From NCBI RefSeq assembly GCF_040049195.1, contig NZ_JBDZDL010000001.1: a stretch of 64,000 nucleotides of DNA; one strand, given 5' to 3'. Below are positions 36,123-44,994 of the stretch, one piece after another (the stretch's first letter is position 1; each line of letters begins with the position of its first letter). Below the pieces are notes generated by a model. It was not told the origin of the DNA and searched no databases. It saw only the letters and a list, made by a program, of their open reading frames with translations. Origin of the DNA: NCEH01 sp040049195 (GTDB taxonomy: Bacteria > Pseudomonadota > Alphaproteobacteria > Rhizobiales > Xanthobacteraceae). The position numbers and the translations under genes were made by a program.

Positions 36123-37199
36123 ATGAAGGCACAGGTCAAGCCGCGCATTAATCTGGAGGGCCGCACGGCCCTGGAAACGGTGATTCCGCTTGCCACCCCG
36201 TTCGTGGTGTTCGTGGACCCAGCCAGCGCGTGCAATTTCCAGTGCACGTTCTGCCCCACCGGCCATCGCGACCTGATCCGCGAGACCGGCCGCTACCAGG
36301 GCGCCATGAAGTTCGAAGTCTTCACCAAGATCATCGACGATCTCGGCGCCTTCGATGACAAGATCAAGGTGCTGCGGCTGTACAAGGACGGCGAGCCGTT
36401 TCTGAACCGGCGACTCGCCGACATGATCGCCTATGCCAAGGCGAGCGGGCATGTGGACTATATCGACACCACCACCAACGGCACCTTCCTCAGCCCTGAG
36501 CGGCTGGCGCCGGTGATCGCGGCGGGCCTCGACAAGATCAACATCTCGGTCGATGGGATGACGGCCGAGCAATATCGTCGCTTCACGGGCTTCGATTTCG
36601 ATTTCGAGGCCTTTGTGGCCAATGTGAAATGGCTCTATGCCAACAAGGGCCAATGCGAAGTCGTCATCAAGATCCCCGGCGAACTGATCACGCCGGCGCA
36701 GCGTGCCGAATTCTACGAGATGTTTGGCGACCATTGCGACCGCATCTTCATCGAGAATTTCGCCCCCTGCTGGCCGGAATTCGACGTGGAGGCGCGCAGC
36801 GGCGTCAAGATCACCGGCGGCATCTACCAGCAACCGGTGGGCAAGACCGACACCTGCCCCTACATCTTCTACGGCTATTCGGTGAATGCGGATGGGCAGG
36901 TCAGCTCCTGCTTCCTTGATTGGGGCCGCAAGCTGGTGATCGGCGACGTGCGCCAGGCTTCCATGAAGGAGATCTGGACCTCGGATGCGATGAACGCGCT
37001 GCGGCTCCAGCATCTGGAGGGCAAGCGGTGCGACAATGGCGTGTGCCATAGCTGCGGCCAGCTCAGCCACTGCCTGCCGGACAATATCGACGCTCATCGC
37101 CAGCAAATTCTGGAGACCTTCAAAGCCCAGGTGAAAGTGAACCCCGCCGTCGCGGCGCCGGGCGGTTCGCCGGCCCGCCTGCCGGCAGCGGCGGAATGA
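36123..37199 (+). CDS. Radical SAM/SPASM domain protein of the glycan locus
   Basis: This is a 358-residue radical SAM enzyme. The canonical CxxxCxxC motif (CNFQCTFC) is at residues 37-44, binding the 4Fe-4S cluster that cleaves SAM. A C-terminal SPASM-type region has cysteines in TDTCPYIFYGY, GQVSSCFLDWG and RCDNGVCHSCGQLSHC for auxiliary clusters. SPASM proteins in glycan clusters are implicated in unusual sugar or peptide modifications. A strong GGAGAGG site precedes the ATG. Its stop overlaps the next glycosyltransferase start by 4 bp, so the two act together. The substrate is unknown. Confidence 0.85.
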   Translation: MKAQVKPRINLEGRTALETVIPLATPFVVFVDPASACNFQCTFCPTGHRDLIRETGRYQGAMKFEVFTKIIDDLGAFDDKIKVLRLYKDGEPFLNRRLADMIAYAKASGHVDYIDTTTNGTFLSPERLAPVIAAGLDKINISVDGMTAEQYRRFTGFDFDFEAFVANVKWLYANKGQCEVVIKIPGELITPAQRAEFYEMFGDHCDRIFIENFAPCWPEFDVEARSGVKITGGIYQQPVGKTDTCPYIFYGYSVNADGQVSSCFLDWGRKLVIGDVRQASMKEIWTSDAMNALRLQHLEGKRCDNGVCHSCGQLSHCLPDNIDAHRQQILETFKAQVKVNPAVAAPGGSPARLPAAAE

Positions 37200-38452
37200 A
37201 CATCCTCCACATCGCTCCCCATCTGGGGGGCGGCGTGGGGAAGGCGCATGCCGCGCTGGCCGAAGCGGCCCGCGCCTTTGCGCGGCCTGATGGTGCGGAC
37301 GTCGGCCGGCACCATTTCGCTTTGCTGGAGCCCCCGCGCGACGCCCAGTTCGTGGAGCGCGTGCGCGCCGCCGGCTGCGCCGTCACCCTGGCGCCGGAGG
37401 CACGTGAACTCGCCCGCCTGGCGGCGCGCGCGGATATCGTGCAGGTGGAATGGTGGAACCATCCGCGCCTCTATGCCCTGCTGGCTTCCAACACTCTGCC
37501 GGCCATGCGCCTGGCGCTATGGGTGCATATTTCCGGCCTGGCGCCGCCGTTGATCCCGTCCCGGCTCGTGGAACTCGCCGACAAGGTGCTGTTCACCTCG
37601 CCCTGTTCGCTAAAAGCGCAAACCCTCGCCGCCGCCATCGCGGCACGACCTGAGGCGTTCGGCGTGGTGAACAGCGGGTTCGGCTGCGACGCCCCGCCGC
37701 GCCCGCGCCAAGCGGCCCTAAAGGTGCGGATCGGCTCTCTCGGCACGCTCGATTTCATCAAGATGCACCCGTCGTTCTTCGACATGGTCGATGCCGTGAC
37801 GGACGCCATCCAGGTGTCGCTCTGGGGCACGCTCGATCCGGTCGGCGAGGTTGCCGCGCGGGCGGCGGCGATGCGCCACCCGGAGCGTATACGGTTTGAA
37901 GGTTATGCATCCGACCCGCGCGCGATCCTCGGTGCGCTGGATCTGTTTCTCTATCCCCTCAATCCGCACCATTACGGCACCGGCGAGAACGCGCTGGTGG
38001 AAGCCATGTCGATGGGCGCCGTGCCTCTGGTCTGGGACAATCCCGCCGAGCGGGCCATCGTCTCGCACGGCCGCAACGGCTTCGTTGTGGGCAGTATCGA
38101 AGCCGGTGCGGCGCTGATCGACTGGGCCTGTTCCGAGCCGCAGCGGCTGCTGCGCATGGGTGTGACGGGCGCGCGGGACATAGCGCGCACCCATACGCCT
38201 GAGGTCTCCGTGGCCGCTTTCGCGGAGCATCATCGCGATCTGATGCGGGTTCCGCCGCGCCGCCGCGATTTCGCAGCGCGCCTCGGCACCGATGCGCGCG
38301 CCTGGTTCCTGTCTTCGGTGCGGACGGATGCGGCGGAGGCCTGCGTGCCGAGCCCGCGATTTTTCCGCGATACGGCCGCAAAGGGCACGGCGGGCCATTT
38401 TCGAGACTGCTTTCCCGGCGATCCGAGCCTCGATGGGCTGCCTCTTCTTTAG
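37196..38452 (+). CDS. Glycosyltransferase (GT-B, GT4-like)
   Basis: This is a 418-residue glycosyltransferase beginning MNILHIAPHLGGGVGKAHAA, with the GT-B glycine-rich acceptor loop. The donor-binding half has IRFEGYASDPRAILGALDLF and the EX7E-like GTGENALVEAMSMGAVPLVW, characteristic of GT4-type retaining enzymes. The last 80 residues are not family-typical. It is co-translated with the SPASM protein and ends facing the minus-strand GT2 gene with 58 bp between them. Confidence 0.82.
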   Translation: MNILHIAPHLGGGVGKAHAALAEAARAFARPDGADVGRHHFALLEPPRDAQFVERVRAAGCAVTLAPEARELARLAARADIVQVEWWNHPRLYALLASNTLPAMRLALWVHISGLAPPLIPSRLVELADKVLFTSPCSLKAQTLAAAIAARPEAFGVVNSGFGCDAPPRPRQAALKVRIGSLGTLDFIKMHPSFFDMVDAVTDAIQVSLWGTLDPVGEVAARAAAMRHPERIRFEGYASDPRAILGALDLFLYPLNPHHYGTGENALVEAMSMGAVPLVWDNPAERAIVSHGRNGFVVGSIEAGAALIDWACSEPQRLLRMGVTGARDIARTHTPEVSVAAFAEHHRDLMRVPPRRRDFAARLGTDARAWFLSSVRTDAAEACVPSPRFFRDTAAKGTAGHFRDCFPGDPSLDGLPLL

Positions 38453-38510
38453 ATCGACGCGGCCCCTGGCCTTGACCGGGCCCGCGTCCATATCGCCGGG
38501 CTCTACGGCT

Positions 38511-39812
38511 CTAGCCGATCTCGATCCCGGCCAGCAGTTCGCGCTCGCTAACGATCAGCCCCGGCATGTACCCCTCATCGAGGAAGCCTTGGCGCGCCGC
38601 CTCGTTGCGCAGGAAGACAAGGCTGCTCTGCTTGGCCTTCTCGCTCAGATTCGGCATTGCGGGACTCACAAGAATGCGACGCTCCAGCCCCATCTCGCGC
38701 AGCAGGCTGCCGACCGACTGGCCGTCCTCCACCCCCTCGAGCTGGATGCGGTCCAATCCGGCGATGCCGTTGGCGAGCCGCGCCAGGGTCTGGGCGAGAA
38801 TAAGCAGGGGTAGCTTCTCCACCTGATCGACGGAGGCCACCTGGGAGGGATCGAGATAATGGATGCGGCAGATCAGTTCATAGGCCCGCAGGAAATCACC
38901 GCGACCGAGCCACAGCCGCAGCGCCACCCGCATGCGGGTTTCGATGAAGATGTCGATCATATCGCGGAACGCGCGCTTGTTCTCCAGGGTCAGCGTTGCG
39001 CCGGACCGGCGGAGCAAGACATAGACGAGATATTCCAGCCCCCCGCGATAGATGTCCCAATCGGTCATGGCCTGTTCGTGGCCGGCCTGGGTGCGCTGGG
39101 GCGCCACCGGGCTTGCGGTGACTGAGCGATAATAATGCTTGCGGCGGAACGCCACCGGCCCGTGCTGCACCACATGGGCGAGATAGCTGAACGCCCAATA
39201 GCAGAAGCGCGCCTCGCTGGAGATGTCGCGCACCGCGTCGGCGCGGTAGATCACGGTTTCCGGGAAGATGTGATTGTCAATGATGTGGCCGAGGAGGTCC
39301 AGTTCCTGGCCCGGATGGATGACGAAATCCTCCGGCAGGTCGAAGAACAAGCGTCCCGGCTGCTTGGTCACGTCGTCATAGAGTTCCCACGGCGTATAGC
39401 AGGCACGGATGTCGGGATTCGCCAGCAGATAGGCGATGGTTTCGCCAAGCGCCTCCACGTCGATCAGGTCGTCGTCGGCGAGATACATGACATAGCGGCC
39501 GCGCGCGCGGCGAAAGGCGGTGAGCAGGTTGGGCAGGCCCCCCTTGTTCTCCTCCTGCCGGAAATAGGAGAGGGCGAGGCCGGCTTCCTGATGCCGGGCC
39601 ACAACCTCTGCGGTCTCGTCGCTCGAGGCATTGTCCGAGACCACGATCTCGAAGCTGAAGCCGAATGCGCACTCTCGGGCCAGGCTCCTCAGCAGATAAT
39701 CCAGGAACGGCGCGCGGTTATAGGTGGGGATGCAGAGGCTGAGCGTGGGCTGATCGCTCGATCCGGGGTGCGCCGGCGCGACGGCCGTGAGGTTGCGGGC
39801 GGGATACGTCAT
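38511..39812 (-). CDS. Family 2 glycosyltransferase
   Basis: This encodes 433 residues. The N-terminal GT-A domain starts at about residue 23 with TLSLCIPTYNRAPFLDYLLR. It includes EIVVSDNASSDETAEVVARH and the metal-binding DDD in YVMYLADDDLIDVEALG. The C-terminal half is helical and resembles abequosyltransferase-like (RfbV) enzymes of O-antigen clusters in layout. It is the last gene of the minus-strand CDP-sugar operon and overlaps the epimerase gene by 4 bp, so it probably transfers the sugar made by that operon. Confidence 0.85.
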   Translation of the reverse strand: MTYPARNLTAVAPAHPGSSDQPTLSLCIPTYNRAPFLDYLLRSLARECAFGFSFEIVVSDNASSDETAEVVARHQEAGLALSYFRQEENKGGLPNLLTAFRRARGRYVMYLADDDLIDVEALGETIAYLLANPDIRACYTPWELYDDVTKQPGRLFFDLPEDFVIHPGQELDLLGHIIDNHIFPETVIYRADAVRDISSEARFCYWAFSYLAHVVQHGPVAFRRKHYYRSVTASPVAPQRTQAGHEQAMTDWDIYRGGLEYLVYVLLRRSGATLTLENKRAFRDMIDIFIETRMRVALRLWLGRGDFLRAYELICRIHYLDPSQVASVDQVEKLPLLILAQTLARLANGIAGLDRIQLEGVEDGQSVGSLLREMGLERRILVSPAMPNLSEKAKQSSLVFLRNEAARQGFLDEGYMPGLIVSERELLAGIEIG

Positions 39813-40339
39813 GGCTGGAAATCCGGAGCTTCGGCATCTTTGGGGGAGATGATGTAGGGCTCATCGGGCCATCTGATCCCGAAAGCCGGGTCGTTCCACC
39901 GGAAGGTCCGGGCCGAGTCGGGGTCGTAGGGTTGCGAGATCAGGTAGGAGACCTCGCATCCCGCTTCCATGGTCATGTAGCCGTGGGCGCAGCCTTCGGG
40001 AATATAGACCGCGTTGCGGCGCGCCGCGTCGAGCTCGATTGCGACCCAGGCCCGATAGCTGGGGGAGTCGGGGCGCAAATCCACGGTCACGTCGAACACC
40101 CGTCCGCGCGTGGCGCGCACCAGCTTCACCTCGCCCTTCGGCGCCATTTGAAGGTGCAGGCCGCGCAGCGTCCCGATATGCGGGTTCCAGGACGTGCTGG
40201 CCTGGCGGAAGGAGCTCTCGAGCCCGTTGGCGGCGAAGAGATCGGCGCAGAAGGTGCGGGCGAACAGGCCGCGGTCGTCGGTGTGGGGGCTGGCATACAC
40301 CTGCATCACGCCGGCGAGGGGGGTCGGGTGGATTCTCAT
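39809..40339 (-). CDS. RmlC-like sugar 3,5- (or 3-) epimerase
   Basis: This is a 176-residue cupin of the dTDP-4-dehydrorhamnose 3,5-epimerase family. It keeps the active-site region IGTLRGLHLQ with the catalytic histidine, VKLVRATRGRVFDVTVDLRP, YIPEGCAHGYMTME and RWNDPAFGIRWP. The family tyrosine region reads YLISQPYDP. In a CDP-glucose dehydratase operon with a C-methyltransferase, the likely substrate is a CDP-4-keto-6-deoxyhexose rather than the dTDP sugar. Whether one or both carbons are epimerised cannot be told. It overlaps both neighbours by 4 bp. Confidence 0.85.
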   Translation of the reverse strand: MRIHPTPLAGVMQVYASPHTDDRGLFARTFCADLFAANGLESSFRQASTSWNPHIGTLRGLHLQMAPKGEVKLVRATRGRVFDVTVDLRPDSPSYRAWVAIELDAARRNAVYIPEGCAHGYMTMEAGCEVSYLISQPYDPDSARTFRWNDPAFGIRWPDEPYIISPKDAEAPDFQP

Positions 40340-41571
40340 GGCAGCACCGTCAGGTCCGGCACCGCGACCACGAAACGTCCGCCCCAGTCGCGCACCATGG
40401 CGTTGGTTTTCATGACCTCATCCTTGATATTCCAGGGCAGGATCAGCACGAAATCGGGCTTGGTCTGCGCCAGCTTTTCCGGCGCATGAATCGGCAGGTG
40501 GCTGCCGGGTAGAAGATGCCCCTGCTTGTGGGGATTGCGGTCCACCACATAGTCGATCCGGTCGGGGCCGACGCCGCAGAAGTTCAGCAGCGTGTTGCCT
40601 TTGGCCGCAGCCCCATAGGCCGCGACGTGCTGGCCGGCCGCCTGTGCTTGATCGAGGAAGGCGTGCAGCGCCGTGCGGATCGGCGCGATGCGAGTCTGGA
40701 AACCGTCGTAGACAGCGTCCGCGTCGAGGCCGGCCTGGGCTTCATCGGCCCGCACCTTGGCGACCCCCGCCGTCTCGGCATGGGCATGGGAGGCAGTGTG
40801 GCACGCGAGCACCCGCAGGCTGCCGCCATGGGTCGGCAATTCCTGCACGTCGAAGACTTTCAGCCGGTGGGCGGCGAAGATCTTCTCCACTGCCAGCAGC
40901 GACAGATAATAGAAATGCTCGTGATAGATGGTATCGAACTGCACGCTCTCGATGAGCCGCAGCAGATGCGGGAATTCGACGCTCACCACCCCATCCGCCT
41001 TCACCAGCCGTGCCAGGCCGGCGACGAAATCATTGATGTCCGGCACGTGCGCGAGCACGTTGTTGGCAACCAGCAGGTCGGCGCGGTAGCCGCGCGCGGC
41101 AAGGCCGACCGCCGCATCGGCGCCGAAGAAGCGGGTCTCCGTGGGCACGCCCGCTGCCCGCGCGGCCTGCGCCACGTTCGCGGCCGGTTCTATACCCAGG
41201 GCGGGGATACCGGCGGCGATGAAATGGCGGAGCAGATAGCCATCGTTGCTCGCGACCTCCACCACCTGCGACGCGCGGGTGAGGCCGAAACGCGTGGTGG
41301 CAAAGGCCGCGAAACGCTGGGCATGGGCGACCCAGCTATCGCTATAGGAGGAGAAATAGGCGTAGTCGCTGAAGATCTCCTTCGGCTCCACGAAGGCGTC
41401 CGCCTGCACCAGCCGGCAGGATCGGCACACGCTGGCGCGCAGCGGATAGCGCGCTTCCTTCGAGCCGCGCCGGCTTTCCGGCACGTAGGAATTGGCCAGC
41501 GGCATTTCTCCGAGGTCGACGAAGCGTTGGCGCAGGGGCGTGTCGCAGAAGCGGCAATGTCCGGGGGTCAT
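40336..41571 (-). CDS. NDP-sugar C-methyltransferase (TylC3/EvaC type)
   Basis: This is a 411-residue three-part methyltransferase: an N-terminal zinc-binding domain (C6xxC9 and C49xxC52), a central SAM domain with VVEVASNDGYLLRHF and LLVANNVLAHVPDINDF, and a C-terminal domain with VAAYGAAAKGNTLLNFCGV. This architecture is that of the sugar 3-C-methyltransferases of mycarose, evernitrose and similar pathways. It methylates the carbon next to a 4-keto group. It overlaps the epimerase and dehydratase genes by 4 bp each. The predicted outcome is a C-methyl-branched deoxysugar. Confidence 0.87.
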   Translation of the reverse strand: MTPGHCRFCDTPLRQRFVDLGEMPLANSYVPESRRGSKEARYPLRASVCRSCRLVQADAFVEPKEIFSDYAYFSSYSDSWVAHAQRFAAFATTRFGLTRASQVVEVASNDGYLLRHFIAAGIPALGIEPAANVAQAARAAGVPTETRFFGADAAVGLAARGYRADLLVANNVLAHVPDINDFVAGLARLVKADGVVSVEFPHLLRLIESVQFDTIYHEHFYYLSLLAVEKIFAAHRLKVFDVQELPTHGGSLRVLACHTASHAHAETAGVAKVRADEAQAGLDADAVYDGFQTRIAPIRTALHAFLDQAQAAGQHVAAYGAAAKGNTLLNFCGVGPDRIDYVVDRNPHKQGHLLPGSHLPIHAPEKLAQTKPDFVLILPWNIKDEVMKTNAMVRDWGGRFVVAVPDLTVLP

Positions 41572-42629
41572 GGGCGGAGGTCCTCATAACGGGCGATCTG
41601 CGCGAGGCAGAAGGCGCGCATGTCGGCGCCTTCGGTCTGGGCGCGGTACCACTCGGCGGTCCAGGTCAGCGTGTCCTGCATGGAGAGCAGCGGCTGCCAG
41701 CCGAGGGTGCGGGCGGCGAGGTCGGAGTGAAGGCGCAGCGCATCCGCCTCCGGGGGATGGGTGGCGCCGTCGCGGGTCCAGGGCAGGGGGCGTCCGAAAG
41801 CGGCGCCGAGGGCGTCCGCGACCTGCGCCACGGTTGCGAAGCTTTCCGGATAGGGGCCGAAATTCACCGCAGGCGGCGCATCCCGCGGCCGCTCCACCAG
41901 CACCTGCGCGAGCGCGAGATAGCCGCTCAGCGGCTCCAATACATGTTGCCAGGGGCGCACGGATGAAGGATAGCGCAGGCGGATGGGTTCGCCCGCCTGC
42001 AGCGCGCGGACGAAATCCGGCACGAGGCGATGGGCCGCCCAGTCTCCGCCGCCCACCACATTGCCCGCCCGCGCGGTCGCAAGGGCCGGGCCCGACGCCT
42101 TGAAGAAGCTTTCGCGGAAGCTGGCGGCCACGAGTTCGGCGCACGCCTTCGAGGCGCTGTAGGGATCCTTGCCGCCCAGCCGGTCGTCTTCCGCGAACGG
42201 CGTTCCCTCGCCATCATTGGCGTAGACCTTGTCCGTCGTCACCACCACCACGGCCTCGACGCCCTGCGTGTCGCGCACGGCGGCCAGCAGATTGGCGGTG
42301 CCCATGACGTTGGTGGCGAAAGTGTCCTCCGGCGCCGCGTAGGATTGGCGCACCAGGGCCTGCGCCGCGAGATGGAACACCACCTGCGGACGCGCCTTTG
42401 CGACGAGATCCGCGAGCGGGCGCGCCGCGCACACGTCGCCATGATAATGGGCCTGTCCGTCCCATGGGGCGAGCAGGTCGTAAAGCGCGGGCGACCCCTC
42501 GGCCGGGAGGGCGATGGCGCTGACCTTCGCCCCGAGCTTCTCCAGCCACAGGCACAACCACGCACCCTTGAAGCCGGTGTGCCCGGTGACCAGCACCCGG
42601 CGGCCGTTCCAGAAGTCGCTCACGGCCAC
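41568..42629 (-). CDS. rfbG: CDP-glucose 4,6-dehydratase
   Basis: This is a 353-residue extended short-chain dehydrogenase/reductase. The NAD-binding motif GHTGFKG is at residues 16-22, VVVTTDKVYAN holds the catalytic threonine region, and the catalytic Tyr-Lys pair is in PYSASKACAEL. The sequence GHTGFKGAWL is characteristic of CDP-glucose dehydratases and differs from RmlB. The product is CDP-4-keto-6-deoxy-D-glucose. The start overlaps the cytidylyltransferase stop by 10 bp, giving the standard rfbF-rfbG pair. Confidence 0.92.
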   Translation of the reverse strand: MAVSDFWNGRRVLVTGHTGFKGAWLCLWLEKLGAKVSAIALPAEGSPALYDLLAPWDGQAHYHGDVCAARPLADLVAKARPQVVFHLAAQALVRQSYAAPEDTFATNVMGTANLLAAVRDTQGVEAVVVVTTDKVYANDGEGTPFAEDDRLGGKDPYSASKACAELVAASFRESFFKASGPALATARAGNVVGGGDWAAHRLVPDFVRALQAGEPIRLRYPSSVRPWQHVLEPLSGYLALAQVLVERPRDAPPAVNFGPYPESFATVAQVADALGAAFGRPLPWTRDGATHPPEADALRLHSDLAARTLGWQPLLSMQDTLTWTAEWYRAQTEGADMRAFCLAQIARYEDLRP

Positions 42630-43393
42630 ACCTTCCAGGGCGCCTCGCCCGAAGCCCAGAGCTCGTCGAGATGCATGCGCTCGCGCAGCGTATCCATGGG
42701 GCGCCAGAAGCCGTCATGGGGATAGGCGGCGAGCTGGCCGCGCTCCACCAGGGCCTCCAGCGGGGCGTTTTCCCAGCTGGTATCGTCGCCCTCGATCAGG
42801 TCCAGCACCTCGGGCTGCAGGACGAAGAAGCCGCCATTCACCCGCTGGTTGTTCGCCGTGGGCTTCTCCACGAAAGCCGAGACACGGGCCCCTTCCAGAT
42901 TCACCGCGCCGAAGCGGCCCGGCGGCGCCACCGCGCACATGGTGGCGAGCAGGCCGTGCTGGCGATGGAAGGCGATCTCGGCGGCGATATCCACATCGCC
43001 GACGCCGTCGCCATAGGTCATGCAGAAGGGTTCGCCGGGATCGAGATAGTCGCGGACCCGCTTCAGGCGGCCGCCGGTCATGGTGTCGAGCCCGGTGTCG
43101 ACGATGCTTACGCGCCAATCGGGCTTGGTGCACTGGTGGTAGTGTATTTTATGCTGCGCGAGATCGACCGTGATATCGGAATGGTGCAGCACCAGATTGG
43201 CGAAATATTCCTTGATCTGATACCCCTTGTAGCCCGCGCAGACGATGAAGTCCTTGCAGCCGTAATGGGCGTAGATGCTCATGATGTGCCAGATGATCGG
43301 CTTTTCGCCGATCTCCACCAGGGGCTTGGGGCGCACGCTGGTTTCTTCCGCGAGGCGCGAGCCGCGGCCGCCGGCGAGGATGACGACCTTCAT
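42620..43393 (-). CDS. rfbF: Glucose-1-phosphate cytidylyltransferase
   Basis: This is a 257-residue nucleotidyltransferase that makes CDP-glucose from CTP and glucose-1-phosphate. It starts MKVVILAGGRGSRLAEETSV, the nucleotide-binding signature, followed by RPKPLVEIGEKPIIWHIM and the metal-site YGDGVGDVDI. The length equals that of RfbF. It is the first gene of the five-gene CDP-sugar operon. The upstream gap of about 200 bp to the next gene must hold the promoter, but none is obvious. Confidence 0.92.
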   Translation of the reverse strand: MKVVILAGGRGSRLAEETSVRPKPLVEIGEKPIIWHIMSIYAHYGCKDFIVCAGYKGYQIKEYFANLVLHHSDITVDLAQHKIHYHQCTKPDWRVSIVDTGLDTMTGGRLKRVRDYLDPGEPFCMTYGDGVGDVDIAAEIAFHRQHGLLATMCAVAPPGRFGAVNLEGARVSAFVEKPTANNQRVNGGFFVLQPEVLDLIEGDDTSWENAPLEALVERGQLAAYPHDGFWRPMDTLRERMHLDELWASGEAPWKVWP

Positions 43394-43591
43394 CGCGGCC
43401 CGCCCCGGCCCGCAGGCGGTGTGGCTGTGCGGCCTTCGGCCTTGGTCCGCCAACTCTTGGAAATCACGTGCATCTGGGCATCCGCCAGTCGTTCGATCGA
43501 ATGACGGAGTGCACTTAAGGGCGGCTTGCTTGCGCGGGGCTGGAGGGAGAGGCCGGTCGATATCCCACGGGCCACTCCGCCCCGCTCAAGA

Positions 43592-44833
43592 TCAGCAGAT
43601 CACGCCCTTGGCGATCAATTCTTCCCGCTCGGCCGCGCTGTAGCCGAGCCGCTCGGTGAGGAGGGCGGCGCCGGACGATCCGAGCGCGGGGGGCATGCGG
43701 CGCACCGGAACGCGCTCCCCATCGAGCCGATAGGGGGGCGCAAGCACCTGGGCGCTCGTCTCACCTTCGTCGGCGGCGCGCGGCACGTCCTGCGCCGCGA
43801 CCACCAGCCCGGCCGCGCGGGCGCGCTCCGAGGTCAGCGCCGTATGCAGGCCCAGGACCTCGCCGCAGGGAATGCCGGCTTCCTCCAGGCGCGCCAACAG
43901 CTCCGGCCGCCGCCAGCGGGAGAGTTCTTCCTCCACCAGGGGGATCAGGATCGCCCGGTTGCGGGCGCGATCGAGATTGGTGGCGAAGCGCGGATCCTCG
44001 AACAGGTCCATGCGATGGATGACGTTTTCGCAGAAGCGCCGGTATTGGGCATTGTTGCCCACCGTCATCACGATCGGCCCGTCCATGGTAGGGAACACGC
44101 CATAGGGCACGATGGAGGGGTGGGCATTGCCCACCGGCGGCAGATCCGCCTGCCGCGCCAGGGCTTCCAGGCCGTAATAGGAGGTCAGCGCGATGCCGCA
44201 ATCATAGAGTGCGAGTTCCACTTCGCGGCCCTGCCCGGTGCGCTCGCGGGCATAGAGCGCGGCGAGCACCGCCTGGGCGGCATATTGGCCGGTGAAAAGA
44301 TCCACCGCCGCGACGCCGAACTTCAGCGGCGGGCGGCCGGGCTCGCCATTGAGCGCCATGAGCCCGGTCTCGCCCTGCACCACCAGATCGTAGCCCGGCC
44401 GCAAGGCTTCCGGCCCGCGGGAATCATAGCCCGCGATGGAGCAATAGATCAGGCGCGGGTTTTCCGCGCGCAGCTGCTCGTAGCCAAGGCCGAGCTTGGC
44501 GGCGCCGCCGGTCTTGAAATTCTGCACCACCACGTCGCTTTCGCGCGCGAGCGCCTTGACGATGGCGAGCCCCTCCGGGGTCGAGAGATCGACCCCGATG
44601 GAGCGCTTGTTGCGGTTCACACTGTCGAAATAGGAGGTGTTGGTGCCCGCGGTCCGCACGCCCCAGTCCCGCGTATCGTCGCCCCGGCCGGGATGTTCCA
44701 CCTTGATGACGTCGGCGCCGAGATCGCCGAGCACCATGGCGCACCACGGGCCCGCGAGGATGCGCGAGAGATCGAGAACCCTGATGCCCTCAAGCGGCAA
44801 CGCGCCGCGCTCCCCTGCGACCATCTCATTCAC
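43592..44833 (-). CDS. Class III CoA-transferase (CaiB/BaiF family)
   Basis: This is a 413-residue family III acyl-CoA:carboxylate CoA-transferase. Family segments include GIRVLDLSRILAGPWCAMVL, DVIKVEHPGRGDDTRDWG and NRNKRSIGVDLSTPEG. The catalytic aspartate matches Asp149 in GYDLVVQGETGLM. It moves CoA between a carboxylic acid and an acyl-CoA; substrates are not predictable. It lies 161 bp downstream of an aldehyde dehydrogenase gene on the same strand. Oxidation of an aldehyde to an acid followed by CoA activation is a plausible joint function. Confidence 0.87.
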   Translation of the reverse strand: MNEMVAGERGALPLEGIRVLDLSRILAGPWCAMVLGDLGADVIKVEHPGRGDDTRDWGVRTAGTNTSYFDSVNRNKRSIGVDLSTPEGLAIVKALARESDVVVQNFKTGGAAKLGLGYEQLRAENPRLIYCSIAGYDSRGPEALRPGYDLVVQGETGLMALNGEPGRPPLKFGVAAVDLFTGQYAAQAVLAALYARERTGQGREVELALYDCGIALTSYYGLEALARQADLPPVGNAHPSIVPYGVFPTMDGPIVMTVGNNAQYRRFCENVIHRMDLFEDPRFATNLDRARNRAILIPLVEEELSRWRRPELLARLEEAGIPCGEVLGLHTALTSERARAAGLVVAAQDVPRAADEGETSAQVLAPPYRLDGERVPVRRMPPALGSSGAALLTERLGYSAAEREELIAKGVIC

Positions 44834-44947
44834 TCCCGATCCCGACCGACGCGCCTGAGGCGCCCTGTCTCTTCCACCAGTTTCGGGGGGCGCAGTTCAA
44901 GCAGGAAATTTGCCGGTGCGACATCGCGCGACGCCGGCCAACGTGCC

Positions 44948-44975
44948 GTGCCGCGCCCAACGGGTGGCGCGGCAC
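44948..44975 (-). terminator. Hairpin after the aldehyde dehydrogenase gene
   Basis: A 10-bp perfect stem GTGCCGCGCC / GGCGCGGCAC with an 8-nt loop lies 19 bp after the minus-strand stop at 44995. There is no T-run, so it may be an incomplete terminator or a stabilising hairpin before the CoA-transferase gene. Confidence 0.45.
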
Positions 44976-44994
44976 GCCGAGGATGGGGTGCGCC

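Noticed and set aside
43394..43591. Short minus-strand frame between the cytidylyltransferase and CoA-transferase genes
   Set aside because: It is 61 codons, lacks a ribosome site and has shadow-like composition; more likely leader DNA of the CDP-sugar operon.
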